This document shows positions 12,527 through 24,405 of a stretch of 64,000 nucleotides of DNA, in pieces. Numbering within the stretch: position 1 is the first letter of the stretch; each line of letters begins with the position of its first letter. Below the pieces are notes generated by a model. That model was given only the letters and a program-made list of their open reading frames with translations. It did no database searches and was not told the DNA's origin. Both the position numbers and the translations under genes were made by a program. This stretch comes from Chaenocephalus aceratus. Lineage: Eukaryota; Chordata; Actinopteri; Perciformes; Channichthyidae. Location of the stretch: the NCBI GenBank assembly GCA_023974075.1, contig CM043808.1, forward strand, positions 18,922,704-18,986,703, written 5' to 3'.

Positions 12527-12980
12527 TAATAATAATAATTCCTTACATTTATTATAGCGCTTTTCCAGATGCTCAAAGCGCTTTACAAATACACATTACA
12601 TACATGCAATGGTCATGTACTGTGGACAATACCCACAGGAGCAAGTTCAGGTGAAGTGTCTTGCCCAAGGACACAACGGCTTTACAGACAGCAGCAGCGG
12701 CGGGTTTCACCCCTTGATCTGATGATCATTGCACAGCGCACTGCGCCACACCGTCCATCTTCACGCCTCAAAGTCATCGAGGCGCTTTTACAAGTACACA
12801 TTGGTATCATACGTGTACTGTGGACAATACCCACAGGAGCAAATCCGGGTGAAGTGTCTTGCCCAAGGACACAACGGCCTGACGCAGTGGCGGCGGGAGT
12901 GGGTTTCGAACTGGAGTTCCCCAGCACCCCCCTTGATCTGATGATCAGATGCACAGACCACTGCGCCACCCGTCCCAAGG
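12527..12980. repeat. Tandem pair of a fish dispersed repeat (SINE/LINE-tail-like)
   Basis: After an (ATA)n run there are two successive related units, about 12534-12754 and 12765-12976. Each has a GCGCTTT/TTTACAA start, then GTACTGTGGACAATACCC and GTGAAGTGTCTTGCCCAAGG, and ends in a CTTGATCTGATGATCA...CTGCGCCAC segment. The second unit carries GGGTTTCGAACTGG, similar to a pol III B box. The word set is typical of widespread fish interspersed repeats. I cannot name the family. Confidence 0.7.
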
Positions 12981-13894
12981 TAGGCTGCAGAGTGAGAGTC
13001 GACACCAGAGCTGTAGGCCAAGCTGCCTCTCTTGGTTACCTAACTGCTCTCATCTGACACCGGGTAACAACAAACTGAACAGGTTGACACTAACAGTACT
13101 GTATAGGCCGTCATTCGGGTGATCACTCATCTGGAGAGGAACCGTGTGTGCTCAGTGGGACGATCTGCCCCAGATAACTCACATTCAGTGTTTGACATGT
13201 TGATGATGCCTTTCACATTATCCCCACCCTGCTCTTCTGCATTTAATACTTTTGTACTTTAGCCTGTAGGTTCATTTGCGAGTAACCTTATCTGAGAAAT
13301 GTTTTTTGTGTTTTATGTTATTTCTTGGAAAGTTGATGGTGGAGGAGGTGGACCAAACAACCTCATAATGCCTTTTGAAGCCTGGTAGAATAGAATCTAC
13401 CATTAATGGGTACTGTCTTTGTTAGTCCAAATGTCTGTCTGCCAAATATAAAGTCACATTGTAATTAAACCTTCCTTTCATTCTCTCCATATTCAGTATC
13501 TTTTATCCTTGTTCTTTTATCCAGTTGGATCTATTCTACACTGAGACCGAGGCCCGAGGTGATTGCTTTTTCCAGATTGATTGAGCCTTTATAAAAGACT
13601 TGAATGGAAGCAGACGAGTGAACTTTCAGGTGAGTGTGTTTGGTTCAGGAGTCTTTTCACTGGGACTCACTTAATATGCAAAGGTGAACATGCAAGATGC
13701 AAGGTTAGATAGTTGATGGGATGTTAAAATAATACTTTTATTTAATTTAAAATGTTTTGTAGGTATGCAATGTAAATGTTTTAGTATTTCCAAATAAGTT
13801 TGCTTGTGTAGTTCTGTTATGTCATGACTGCTTTGAAAAATAGGATGTAACAATGAATCACATCTCTTGTAATGGTTTTTATCCAGTTTTACAC
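12981..13894. other. Intergenic, no gene seen
   Basis: AT-rich non-coding DNA with no recognisable gene or repeat. Confidence 0.4.
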
Positions 13895-14110
13895 ATAATA
13901 ATAATAATAACTTTATTTGTATAGCACCTTTCATACAGGGGATTGCAGTTCAAAGTGCTTTACATCAGTAAGAAATAAGACATAAAATCAGTGTAAAACA
14001 AACAGCAAGAGCAAAGCATTACAGTGGGATAACATAATTAAACAAAACAACATGGGGAATAAAACATAGAAAAATAGTGCAATGTCAATCACAGAAGAAT
14101 AGTGCAGTAT
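13895..14110 (-). repeat. Antisense 3' tail of a dispersed fish retroelement
   Basis: (ATA)n, then CTTTATTTGTATAGCACCTTT and CAAAGTGCTTTACATCAG, is the antisense of a very common fish retroelement 3' end. It runs directly into the larger LINE relic that starts near 14130. Confidence 0.5.
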
Positions 14111-14129
14111 ATCTGGCCGGAGATCTGGC

Positions 14130-17100
14130 CAGAAGGGGCATTTGTCCGGCGATATTATGAGCCGCGCAGAGCGGGAGTATCGGCTCAAACACTGCACCTA
14201 CTGCGGGGGGAGACATGAGTGTGCCTGCTGGTGCAATGGGCACTCACTTGTCTCGCTAAATGACTATTCGGGTCTTGTCGTACAACTGTCGTGGCCTTCG
14301 TATGGGCCAGAGCGCAGGGATTAAAGCTCGCCGATTGTAGTTGACCACCTTCTGGAGAACTGTGACATACTATGTATGCAAGAGACATTTTTAGCGAAGC
14401 AAGACCTGGAAAAACTAAACTCTTTCAATGATAATTTCCATGGGGCTGGGGAGTCTCAGTCTACTACTGACTTTGGCATGGGAATAGTCAGAGGAAGGAT
14501 ATCAGGGGGTGTGGCTATCCTGTGGAATAAGAACCTTGATTCATCAAATAAATGTGGTTAGGCTTTGTGCCAACTGGTGCATTGCAAATACAGTTTACTC
14601 ACAATGACAAGGAATTTATTATTCTAAATGTGTATACACCCTATGAATGTCATCAGAATGAGGATGAATATCTAAATAGGCTTGCTTTCATTAATTCCTT
14701 TATTCAAAGCAATACTTCTTCTTGTGTGTATGTCATTGGGGATATGAATGCAGATATCTCAGACAGGAACTCATTATTGCAAGCATATGGCTCAGTTCTG
14801 TCACGATAACAATTTTATATTGTCAAGCAAGGTGCTTTTGTCCTGCAGATCGTTATACTTACATTAGCGAGGCCTGGCATACTACATCATGGCTTGATCA
14901 TTGTATTAGTACAGCTGATGCGCATGCCTCATTGAGTGCATGAGCATTCTGTATGGGACAGCAACGACTGATCATATACCTGTTGCTATGTCAATAATGT
15001 CGAACATCTACCTGGGCTAACCAGAAATGTAAATAGTTGCTCAAAACAGAAAAAACTAGAGCTGGTCAACCCTTACAAAGGAAGACATTACCATCCCTAT
15101 TATGCTCAGACGGATACATCCTTAACTAATATTCATCTACCTAGAGATGCAATGATGTGTAGTAATGCTAACTGTAAGGATGCAAAGCATAGGGGTGATA
15201 TCTGCTCCATGTACAATGATATAGTAAGTGCTCTGTATGAAGGCAGTAAGCCTTACTACAAAAGAAACAATAAGACCTCCTAATCATCAGGCCTGGCTGG
15301 AATAGGTGTAGGTGAGTATCATGCTGAAGCCTGTGAAGCCACCAAATCATGGGCTGTGGCAGGCAGACCCAGACAAGGGTCTGTATTTGAGTACAAGAAG
15401 CTTACTAATGCAAGATACAAGTATGCTATCCGCTTCATCTGTAAAAATGAGCAAGCCATGAGGGCCGACTCCATGGCTAAGAAGCTGCTCAGTAACAATG
15501 TTATGGATTTTTGGAAAGAAGTGAGGGCTATTAATAAATGCAAAATATCTCTACCATGCACTGTTGACGGAACATCCGGAACAGACAACATTGTGGAGTT
15601 ATGGCGACAGCATTATAGCACCTTATTCAACTGTGTCCAAAGTGAATTGTATAGGGTAGATGACATTGATAACAATGAGTCAATGGTGATAATGCCACAT
15701 GAGGTGTGCCAAGCTATAAACAAGCTGTCGGACAACAAAGCCAGTGGTGTAGATCATATTTCTGCTGAACATCTTAAATATGCCAGTGTAAAGATAGCTC
15801 CTCTTCTTTCTATTTGCTTTACTGCCTTTATGAGTCATGGCTTGTTACCAGACTCAATGTTGTCTGTTCTGTTGGTGCCAGTTATTAAGGACAAAGCCGG
15901 TAAAGTGGGAAGCCTAGATAACTATAGGCCCATAGCATTAGCCAGCATATTGTCAAAAGTCCTAGAAAGAATTCTGCTGGACAGATTAGATGACTTTATT
16001 AACTCAACAGATAACCAGTTTGGCTTTAAGGCTAAACATGGCACTGACTTGTGTATATACGCCTTGAAGGAAATTGTCAACAAATATAGAGGTAATAACT
16101 CCTCAGTTCTTATGTGTTTCATTGATGCTTCTAAAGCGTTTGATCGTGTTAATCATAGGAAGTTATTTGTTAAGCTGAGTCAAAGAGGGGTGCCCAAATA
16201 CATTGTGAGAATTCTGGTCTACTGGTATGGCCACCAGACTATGCAAGTCAAATGGGGCAATAGGGTCTCAGCCCCATTTGGGGTTAGCAATGGTGTCAGA
16301 CAAGGTGGAATTATGTCCCCAGTTCTTTTAACCTTTATATTGATGATCTGCTCCAAGCGACTGAAGCCTGTAATACTGGATGCATGATTGGTAGTACTCT
16401 AGTGAACCATATTATGTATGCAGATGATCGTGTGTGCTGAGTCCATCTAGCGCTGGTCTTCAGCAGCTTCTTGCTGTTTGTTCTGTGTTATGGTGTGGAG
16501 CATGACATCAAATACAACGCCAGTAAGAGTGCTGTCATGATCTTTAGAACCAAGGAAGTAAATGTCTTACATTTCCTGATTTTAAATGTCATGATATTAA
16601 TCTTAGTGTCTGTAATAAGTTAAAATATCTTGGACACTTTATTACAGAACAATTGACAGATGATGAAGATATTTATAGGGCAATGCCGCAATGATGTATG
16701 CACAAGCAAACATTCTCCTACATAAGTTTTGGTGCGTGTACAGATGGAGTGAAGATTGTCTCTTTTCAGAGCATATTGCACACCGCTCTATACGGCACAT
16801 CTGTGGTCAAACTACAGAAAAGCAAGTTTTACGGAAACTTCAAGTAGCTTTATAATGATGCCATGAGAATATTGCTGAAGAGACTCGATGGTCTAGTGCA
16901 AGTGAAATGTTTGTGGCTGCAGGAGTCATACTCTACAAGCTGTTTTAAGAAATCTTATGTATAACTGTATTTGCCCTGCTTAATGACTCTGATAATGAAA
17001 TTCTCTTGGCCTTATCGAACATAAGGTATAGTACTACACGCTACCAATCGCAGCTGTGGAGACATTGGTATAGTTGTCTCTTTGTAGGACACTGATTAAT

Positions 17101-17285
17101 TATTCTTTAAACTATGAATTCTTTTATGCTATGTATGTAATTTATTATATCTAATGCCTTGTCTTTTATCTATGTAAATGTATGTCTTTTATCTATGAAT
17201 GTCTTGTCTTTTAATCTATGTAATGTCTTGTCTTTTATCTGGACCCTGAGTCTGTAATAAAGTTTTCATTCATTCATATCATTCA
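14130..17285 (+). mobile_element. Decayed APE-type non-LTR retrotransposon (LINE), near full length
   Basis: In order along the + strand there is a short Cys-rich piece (CTYCGGRHECACWC at about 14.2 kb), an apurinic-type endonuclease (SYNCRG, CMQETF, ILNVYTPYECH, VIGDMNAD between 14.28 and 14.8 kb), and a reverse transcriptase (15.36-16.45 kb). A C-terminal region follows to about 17.1 kb, then an AATAAAG and an ATTCATTCAT tail near 17.26-17.28 kb. The frame is broken many times by stops and indels, so it is dead. It belongs to the APE-endonuclease LINE group; the clade is not certain. It is distinct from the L2 copy at 30-35 kb. Confidence 0.85.
15356..16387 (+). pseudogene. Reverse transcriptase domain of the decayed LINE, frameshifted
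   Basis: The longest surviving frame contains the RT landmarks NYRPIALASILSKVLERI, FIDASKAFDRVNH and NGVRQGGIMSP. Near 16,327-16,331 one base appears to be missing (after CCAGTTCTTTT), so the frame switches and ends at 16387. The catalytic YADD lies downstream in another frame (TATGCAGATGAT, 16417-16428) and is soon followed by a stop. The enzyme would have copied the element RNA at a nicked target. Confidence 0.85.
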
Positions 17286-17745
17286 TATAATAGTGTCAGT
17301 AAAATGCTTTGCCCGAGACCGGGGGAAAAAAACGCGTCATCTGCAGGAAACAGCGTCGGAGGGCATCTTAATATTCAATAAACTATGAATGTTTTATATC
17401 CTTGTAACGGGAAGAAACTCAGCTAACTGATCTTTTTTTTTTTTAAACCCACAAAGCTAGCGCTGAGCCTATGAATTAGCCACGAGCGAAAAAATGCTAA
17501 CGCATTACTGCACAGAAACTCACTCATAACACCCTTATTATTTATCGTAGCTGCACGTCCAACCCATCGATTCACATCGTGAGAAGGCACAGAATCGATC
17601 GGTACATATCATCACTCCATGATAAGAACTCGCGAAGATATTAACAAGAACATACATCAAAACATGTGGCGCTAGGTAGCTAAAAACGGCAAAATGGCTC
17701 ACCTTTGTCGTTGTCTGGTCAAAAGTGGTCTTCAATGGCATTCAA
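17286..17745. other. Unclassified stretch between two LINE remnants
   Basis: This contains a poly-T run near 17.43 kb and words such as GCTAGCGCTGAGCC but no coding resemblance. It may be the antisense 3' part of the L2 fragment that follows, or separate repetitive DNA. Confidence 0.3.
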
Positions 17746-17749
17746 ACGA

Positions 17750-18335
17750 TAAAAACGCTGCTGAAGTTAATCCAATGTGTCTGAAGTGTCTAACGTATTG
17801 GCTTCCCTAATATTGTTGGGTAACGTGTTCCACAGTTTTGGGGCGTAGTTTACAAAGGCTGCATCACCGATCTTCTTATGACTCTTTCTGGTGACCTCGT
17901 AGTGTTCTGGCGGGTGTGTAATTTATTAGAGAGTCAGCAATGTAGCTGGGTCCTTGTCCATTTTAGAGCTTTGTATGTGAGGAGACGCACCTTAAAAATC
18001 AATACTGAAAGTTACAGGAAGCCAGTGTAGAGTAGCTAAGACAGGACTAATGTGTTCCCTCCTTTTGGTATTCGTCAGTAGTCTAGCTGCAGAGTTTGAA
18101 TGAGCTGGAGTCTTCCAATAGCTTTCTTGGTGAGACCAGTGAATAGTGCATTGCCGTAGTCTAGTCGGCTAGATATAAAAGCATTGAATTAGCTCTCTCT
18201 GCATCATTTTGATTTATGAATGGTGTACCTTCGCTATGTTTCTGAGATGAAAGAAGCTATTTTGGTCACTTTGTTTAAATGGGCGTTGAAGTTCAAATCT
18301 GAGTCCAGGATGACACAGAGACTTGTCACCTCCGG
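17750..18335 (-). mobile_element. Antisense L2-clade LINE fragment, ORF2 C-terminus
   Basis: Read on the minus strand from 18315, it gives VILDSDLNFNAHLNKVTKIA and, after a frameshift, FHLRNIAKVHHS. Further on come SSRLDYGNALFTGLTKKAIG, LQLIQ, YKAL and LWNTLP-like pieces. These match in order the C-terminal end of the L2 ORF2 present at 33.8-34.4 kb in this window ([56 protein letters not shown]). It has several stops and frameshifts and is clearly an old, different subfamily. Confidence 0.75.
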
Positions 18336-20497
18336 TTTAATCCAACTGAATGAAACAAGGTTGAACAACACAAACTAGTTCTGATATAGAGAAAAGTAAA
18401 ATACATCTACACTCACTAATTGCTAACAGTATTGTAAGTGAACCTGATGAGGCTAATATTAGCCTGTAATCTATTACCTTTTTGAAGCGTTAAACTAAGT
18501 ACTTAATACAATGAAATTATTAAACAAGTCTTAACAACATTTACAAAAGAAACCTAAACTGTAATTTTTCCGTAGTTATGCTACAGCTCATGCTACGGTT
18601 ACTTTCTGTATGTAATTGATTGCTTTTGAGTGGACATACAGTTTCTTTTATTTAAGAAAGTAATTTACATATTAGAAGAGTTCTTACCAGCTAAGACATT
18701 TCTTAAGCTTAAATCATGCAACCTAATTTATCAAATCACTAGCTAACTAATGCTAATTATTAGCTACTACAGATTTACTGTAGGATCTGATTCACTTGAT
18801 GTTTATAGATTTAGATTCTAACAATCTCAATCTGAGCTTCTCTGCGCTATACTGAAGAACATCATTTCAAATTCTCTACAATAGATATTTTTGAAATATA
18901 TCTCATGGCATTAATGTCTCCTTGGAAAAGGCTGACAAAGCTTGATTTCATTTTCCATGCAGAGAGGGGGAAGGATGACACCATACCCTTCGCTGAATGG
19001 AGAAATACGAAGCCAACATGTCATGGTGGAACAGTTTGAGCGCAGGCTTGTCGCCTCCAGCATGGCTGCCTCTCAAAGGCCATCAGAGAGATCCGCTGAG
19101 ACCACACGGAGCCACGGCCTGTCTGTCAGTGCGTGGGAGGATATGTGTATGCACAAGGGAGAGAGAGACAGAACAAGCCAGAGAGAGGATGATATGCCTA
19201 CCTTAGTGCTGACGGGTCAGTTCCATGCTGAAGGACCAGATGGCCCATTGGCCTCTGATTCCTCAGGCCATTGGCCAGGTAAGCATTTGTCTGCACACAC
19301 ATGCACATACATAAAATAAACACAACTTTACCCCGAGCAAATGTAGTTTTCAATATCTTCCTATAAAACTTGAAGATTCAGTTTATAGCCTGATCCTCCT
19401 GTCAGTGTTTGGAGATTGTAACTTGGATGGTAAAGGGAGGAGTGTGGAAAACAGTATCTTTTGACAACAAAACAAAAATGTTGGTATCTGAAGTGCTCTT
19501 GTTTCCGTTTGTCATCCGAGTAGTACTGACCAATCACGTTTCAGTGAGCCAAAATGCGATCTCTCAACCTATTGACTATCGGTGACGAGCTGGTATGGTT
19601 ACTTATTTTATAATCCCATTAATATTTGTCATCATCGTGCAACTCTTACTAAATGGACTGGAAACATTGAGTATTTAATTCAAAGGAAGTCTTGGCCTGG
19701 ATACCTGCTGGCTGCACCGTAACCCCCAAAACATTGCTTCTTCATCTTCAAACTGATAGGTGATAGGTTCTCAGATTGGCAATGCTTTTATTTATATTTT
19801 CAATTACTTTTTTGTTGATAGTAAAGATAATACATTAGAAATAGTTAGAGAGAGGGGACGTCATGTAGCAAAGGGTTGAAGTCGGATTTGTACTCATAAA
19901 CATGATGTAACATACAATACAATACACGTAAGTTAACAAATATGATGTCTGTGTATTCCTATCTCCTGTAGATAGGTGTAACCTGTCTTTCAAATTGCAT
20001 CCCTCCTTTTTCTTTTGCCCCACTCTACTCCCCCTCCCGTTTTTCTTTCACTCTACCCTACTCAGTTTTAGTTTTGGGGCTAGCACCCTTTCCTTCCATT
20101 TGATTGGTTAGCCGGTGACACACCACCTCTGGGAACACGGCCATAAAAGATAAAAAAAACACCTAACTACAACAAAAAGTGGCTGACCCTTCCTGGAGCA
20201 TGACAAAAAGGCGCCATGCGAACTCTCCATCTGTTTACATTTGCTTCCTGTCCATGACCCACGGTACAACCAAACCTCTGTCTGACAGCATTGATCCCTT
20301 GTCACATGTGTGACATGGATAATAAACACGCAAATTCCTAACATAACTCAGGTTTTTTGTTATTTTCAAAATATTAAATGTTCTAACCCTTCATCCATCC
20401 CTCTATTCCTTCAATAGTGCGTCCATATGACCGACACTTTAGGGAATTGTATTATAACCCACTTAATATTTACCCATCAAACTAGTTCAAGACCTGC
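18336..20497. other. Intergenic, no gene; one possible SINE scrap
   Basis: No exon is recognised. A short piece at about 19,848-19,890 (GGGACGTCATGTAGCAAAGG then AGTCGGATTTGTAC) resembles the common fish 'GATGACATGCAGCAAAGGG' repeat with a B-box-like end. The rest is AT-rich. Confidence 0.35.
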
Positions 20498-20667
<170 letters not shown>

Positions 20668-21134
20668 TTCTTGCCGCCTCGTTGAAGCTTTTGATGACAA
20701 TGGGCCTTGTCTCAGTGCATTTCCTGACTCAGTACGGAGAGAAAGGGACACTTTCCGGGGATTCTTCTGCTGCTGTGTTGGCCTTGACCATGTCCATAAT
20801 TCCAAATACATACACAAACAAATAGCCACACATTTGGGCCGAATCTGCAGCGAAACACTCCTAGGGGTAAAATAATTTGATTTAATTGCACTAATTAGCT
20901 TGATGACGTCATAACTGGCTGTGACTTTGAAAGCAGACAATGAGCCTTTTTCGTGTCCTGTGCTTGTTGGCTGGAGTGTAAGTTCTGATCAAATCTAGTT
21001 ATCGACCCATAGGACATTTAGTAAACATTGGACAACGGCCGTTTATTTTTGCTGTGAATACAAACCCAGCCCTTTTAACAGGATAGTAACGTTTTAAGTT
21101 GTGATCATGTGGTTTGCTTCTGTGTGGTGATACT
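20668..21134. other. Intergenic, no gene seen
   Basis: No exon or transposon is recognised, apart from the 20,663-20,690 flank shared with 44.65 kb. Confidence 0.4.
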
Positions 21135-21142
21135 ATCTAGTC

Positions 21143-21488
21143 TAGGGGTTCCCAACCTTTTTTCCCAAGAACCCCCCCAAATGACTCCTGTTGGAAGTTA
21201 CGCCCCCCCCCCCACACACACACACACACACAAGGGGGGAGGGCGCAACAGCGGTAATTAAAGTTTATAACTCTCAAAATGCTACAACAACTGTCACAAA
21301 CTGGATGAATGTGAAGTATTTTGTTAAAGGAGGATGAAAGCATAATTAAGGAGCACTATTGGAGTGACTTTGATGGTTATTGAAAAAAAAAAAAAAAAAA
21401 AAGTCTAAAATGATATTTGGCCTCAAATCATCTGAGGCCTGGCACCCCCCCTGCGATCTTTGGCACCCCCCCAGGTTGGGAACCACTG
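21143..21488. mobile_element. hAT-type nonautonomous element (MITE) with 8-bp target duplication
   Basis: The left end is TAGGGGTTCCCAACC and the right end GGTTGGGAACCACTG, the classic hAT (Charlie-like) terminal inverted repeats. The flanks are ATCTAGTC (21135-21142) and ATCTAGCC (21489-21496), an 8-bp target duplication with one mismatch, as expected for hAT. Inside are C-rich and CA runs and an A-tract but no transposase, so it is nonautonomous. Confidence 0.85.
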
Positions 21489-21496
21489 ATCTAGCC

Positions 21497-24252
21497 TATA
21501 GCCAAGTTTATTCTCTGTGTGATGTTTTGAATAGCATTACATATATATTGTTAGCATGATGTATTGTATTAGGAATTAGGCTGGTCATTTAACTTTTATA
21601 TTCAATTACTATTTACCTTAACTGCTGGGTGCTGTACTCGTTAGCAAATGTTATTTAAACTGGAATAAATTGTGAATTCATTGGGGACTTTTTCCCGCTG
21701 TGGATTAATGCACATTTGATGGTCTAGTTTAGTGAATACAAGCTACTGTAAGCAACTGGATCACTGTTTGGAGATGTTGGGTATCTATTTCAATGTAAAG
21801 CAGAATGAATTCAAGGGGTCGATAAGTTATGACTTGGTGTCTGAGCAAGGAAATGAAATCTCTCTTTGAGATTTCCCATGAAAAATAATGAACTGTTTTT
21901 TCTCTTCATGTTCCCAAATGTATTCAAATGTAACATGAGGGGAAATAACATTAATTTGGCACACCTTATTCATGTTTTGTTTTTGATTTGGCATTAAGTA
22001 TGAAAGTGTGTGTTGCGTAAACCTCTTTTTGAGGAGTGCTTGAAAAGGAAGCAGAGCACTTGTCCTTAGGTGCTGTCAGTCGTGCCACTGAAACAAAATA
22101 ACATTGAGAGGAGAGAGAGATGATCTAATAGTGACACAAAGAGAAGGAGGGATGTGTCGATGCACAGCGGGACCTCACAGCGCCCGTAGGCCAGCCCTCT
22201 ATTGGCCCCCTGGGATGCCATGCTCAGGATGTAACAAGACCAGTTGGGAAGAGGAGGAGAGGAAGGCAGGCAGGGACAGAGGAAGAGGCAGAGAAAAGAG
22301 TGAGCTGGAAACTTAGAAACTATGTAACAAAGAAATAATGAAAAGGGGGAAATAAGATGAGTAAATGTGGTGTAAGTAAGTGCGTCATAGTTTGAAATTG
22401 TGGATACAAGGCTGAACTAGAAGCCAGTGTAAATAATGTAACTAATAAGAATTGGATTGGGTGTTTTTTATTGGCTTTTCTTTATAGCTATCTGCAGTTT
22501 AGAGGAGGTGCAAAGCTTTTATATTTGGCCCTTTATAGCAGTATTAGTAACATCCCTCACACTGAGGATTCATGATGCCAGAGAAAATTAAACCGGTTTG
22601 TCATTTTAATGCTAGTAGCATCATAAAGACAATTTAAGCCTGCCGTGCAGAACACTTGTCCAGAGCACTATCTCTACACTTGTAATGGCCGTCTTGTAAT
22701 GAAATAATCTTTCAAAATGTATGATTTCATATAGGAAACATTTTAATTAAAGCACCTTCTGGAATAGCAAATAGTATATTGTTTGTTTTGTGTAATGTGC
22801 GGTTTAATTTACATAAAGGTGTATGTTCTCAATCAGCTTTTGCTGTGAGTGATTGAGTCTGATTTAAACACAACATGTTCCAAAGGTTTGGAGAGTTATT
22901 TGACATGAGAGATTTATACTATTATGTTTTTGTTCTTGGTTTGTTTCATTAGTTTGAACATGGAAACATGTGATCAGGTGACACATTGTTTTTGCTTGTG
23001 CTGCAGGGCCAATTAAAATCTAAACTAAATTAACCACATCCATTAGAGTTGTTTTTTGTGTTAAACTTGTGACGGATAACCAAGGATGTTCTTTTCCTTT
23101 GATCGTGGCCTTTTCTTTCACAAATAGTTATTGTTGTAGAGGAGGTATTTATTTAACCAAGCTCTCTGGGTCTTCAAATCTTATTAATGATTTGGGTTAT
23201 TTTTCTGCATACATTTTGGACATTATTTAGCGTATCCGTAGCTTGCAGTATACAAAGAATCTGCCAGTTGCATAAAGAACAGAAAATCACAGGTGAGAAT
23301 AAACATTGCATGTTTCCATAGTTTCCATCCTTCTTCCAGGCTTGGTGTGGCTTAGTCATTATGGTCCCAACTTTCCTGTGAGGTCAAGATGAACAAAGCT
23401 TTCTGTGTCTTATTTTACTGCACAGCGCTTCACAACAGTGCGATGTGTGAGTGAGTGTATCAAAGAAAGGGAAGGCAAGGTTACAGGATGTGGGACAAGT
23501 CTAAAAGGTGGTGTTTACAGGGAAAAGTTATTTAACCTCCATGCAGATTGTTGCAACTACCACCATGACACATGACAGAGTGACGAGGCATCAACGTCAC
23601 ATCGCATCCTTGACCTGAGGCTTTGTGCTGCGTTTTTCACATGACAGACACCATACACATGTTTTTCACAAGGGGATGTTCAATCAATTGACCTTGTTTC
23701 CTCAGACTGACCTTGGATTGCCTCTAAATGGTTAAATCCTATTGGCTAAGTTGCACAACAAAAACAGCTCTCACATGCTTTGAACCTGTTGCTTATACTA
23801 GATGTTTTTAAACCCTGTATGTCAGAGAAGGTCTGATTTGATTGGGTCGACCTCTATATACTTGCATGTGTGTGGTAGTGCGTTTGTGTATATTTATATA
23901 TGTATGTGTGTATACATATTAAAGCCTATCCTCCTGGAATCCTAATGGATTATTAACTTGTCCATACAGCACAGTCACAGTGCTAAAGACACAACAAACT
24001 GCACTGATGTAAATATTGACAGTAATAAACAAATGTTTATGTACACGTTAAGATAGAAGATGTACGTACATACAAAGAGAGAGGGGGAGGGATGGAGGGA
24101 GGGAAGAGGGGGTGGAGAAAAAGGTAAATGTTTTCGTCTGGAGGGAGTATGAGGAAAGGGTGCGTACGGTTTAGGTCAGCATGGAGCCAAGTCACACTGG
24201 AGGAAACAATGTGTGTAATGTTGATGAATGAACACCAGAGTAAGGTTACTAC

Positions 24253-24253
<1 letters not shown>
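21497..24253. other. Intergenic, no gene seen
   Basis: No gene is recognised. A segment at about 21,680-21,740 (TTGGGGACTTTTTCCCGCTG then GGATTAATGCACA) resembles 47,418-47,470 and is probably an old dispersed repeat. Confidence 0.4.
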
Positions 24254-24331
<78 letters not shown>

Positions 24332-24405
24332 AACATGGAGCTGTGTGTGTGATAGATGGATGCTCAGGTGTCCTCCTGAAGGTGTTGGTGCAGTTGTATA
24401 CATAG
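24254..24405. repeat. (CA)n microsatellite plus duplicated flank, copy 1
   Basis: A CA run to about 24,329 is followed by CTGAACATGGAGCTGTGTG, GATAGATGGATGCTCAGG and TGTATACAT. The same flank follows the CA run at 28.07 kb, so the unit 'CA tract plus about 75 bp' has been copied within this region. Confidence 0.85.

Noticed and set aside
18942..19319. A 125-codon + strand frame
   Set aside because: No motif or homology is recognisable and the overlapping frame is equally open; treated as chance.
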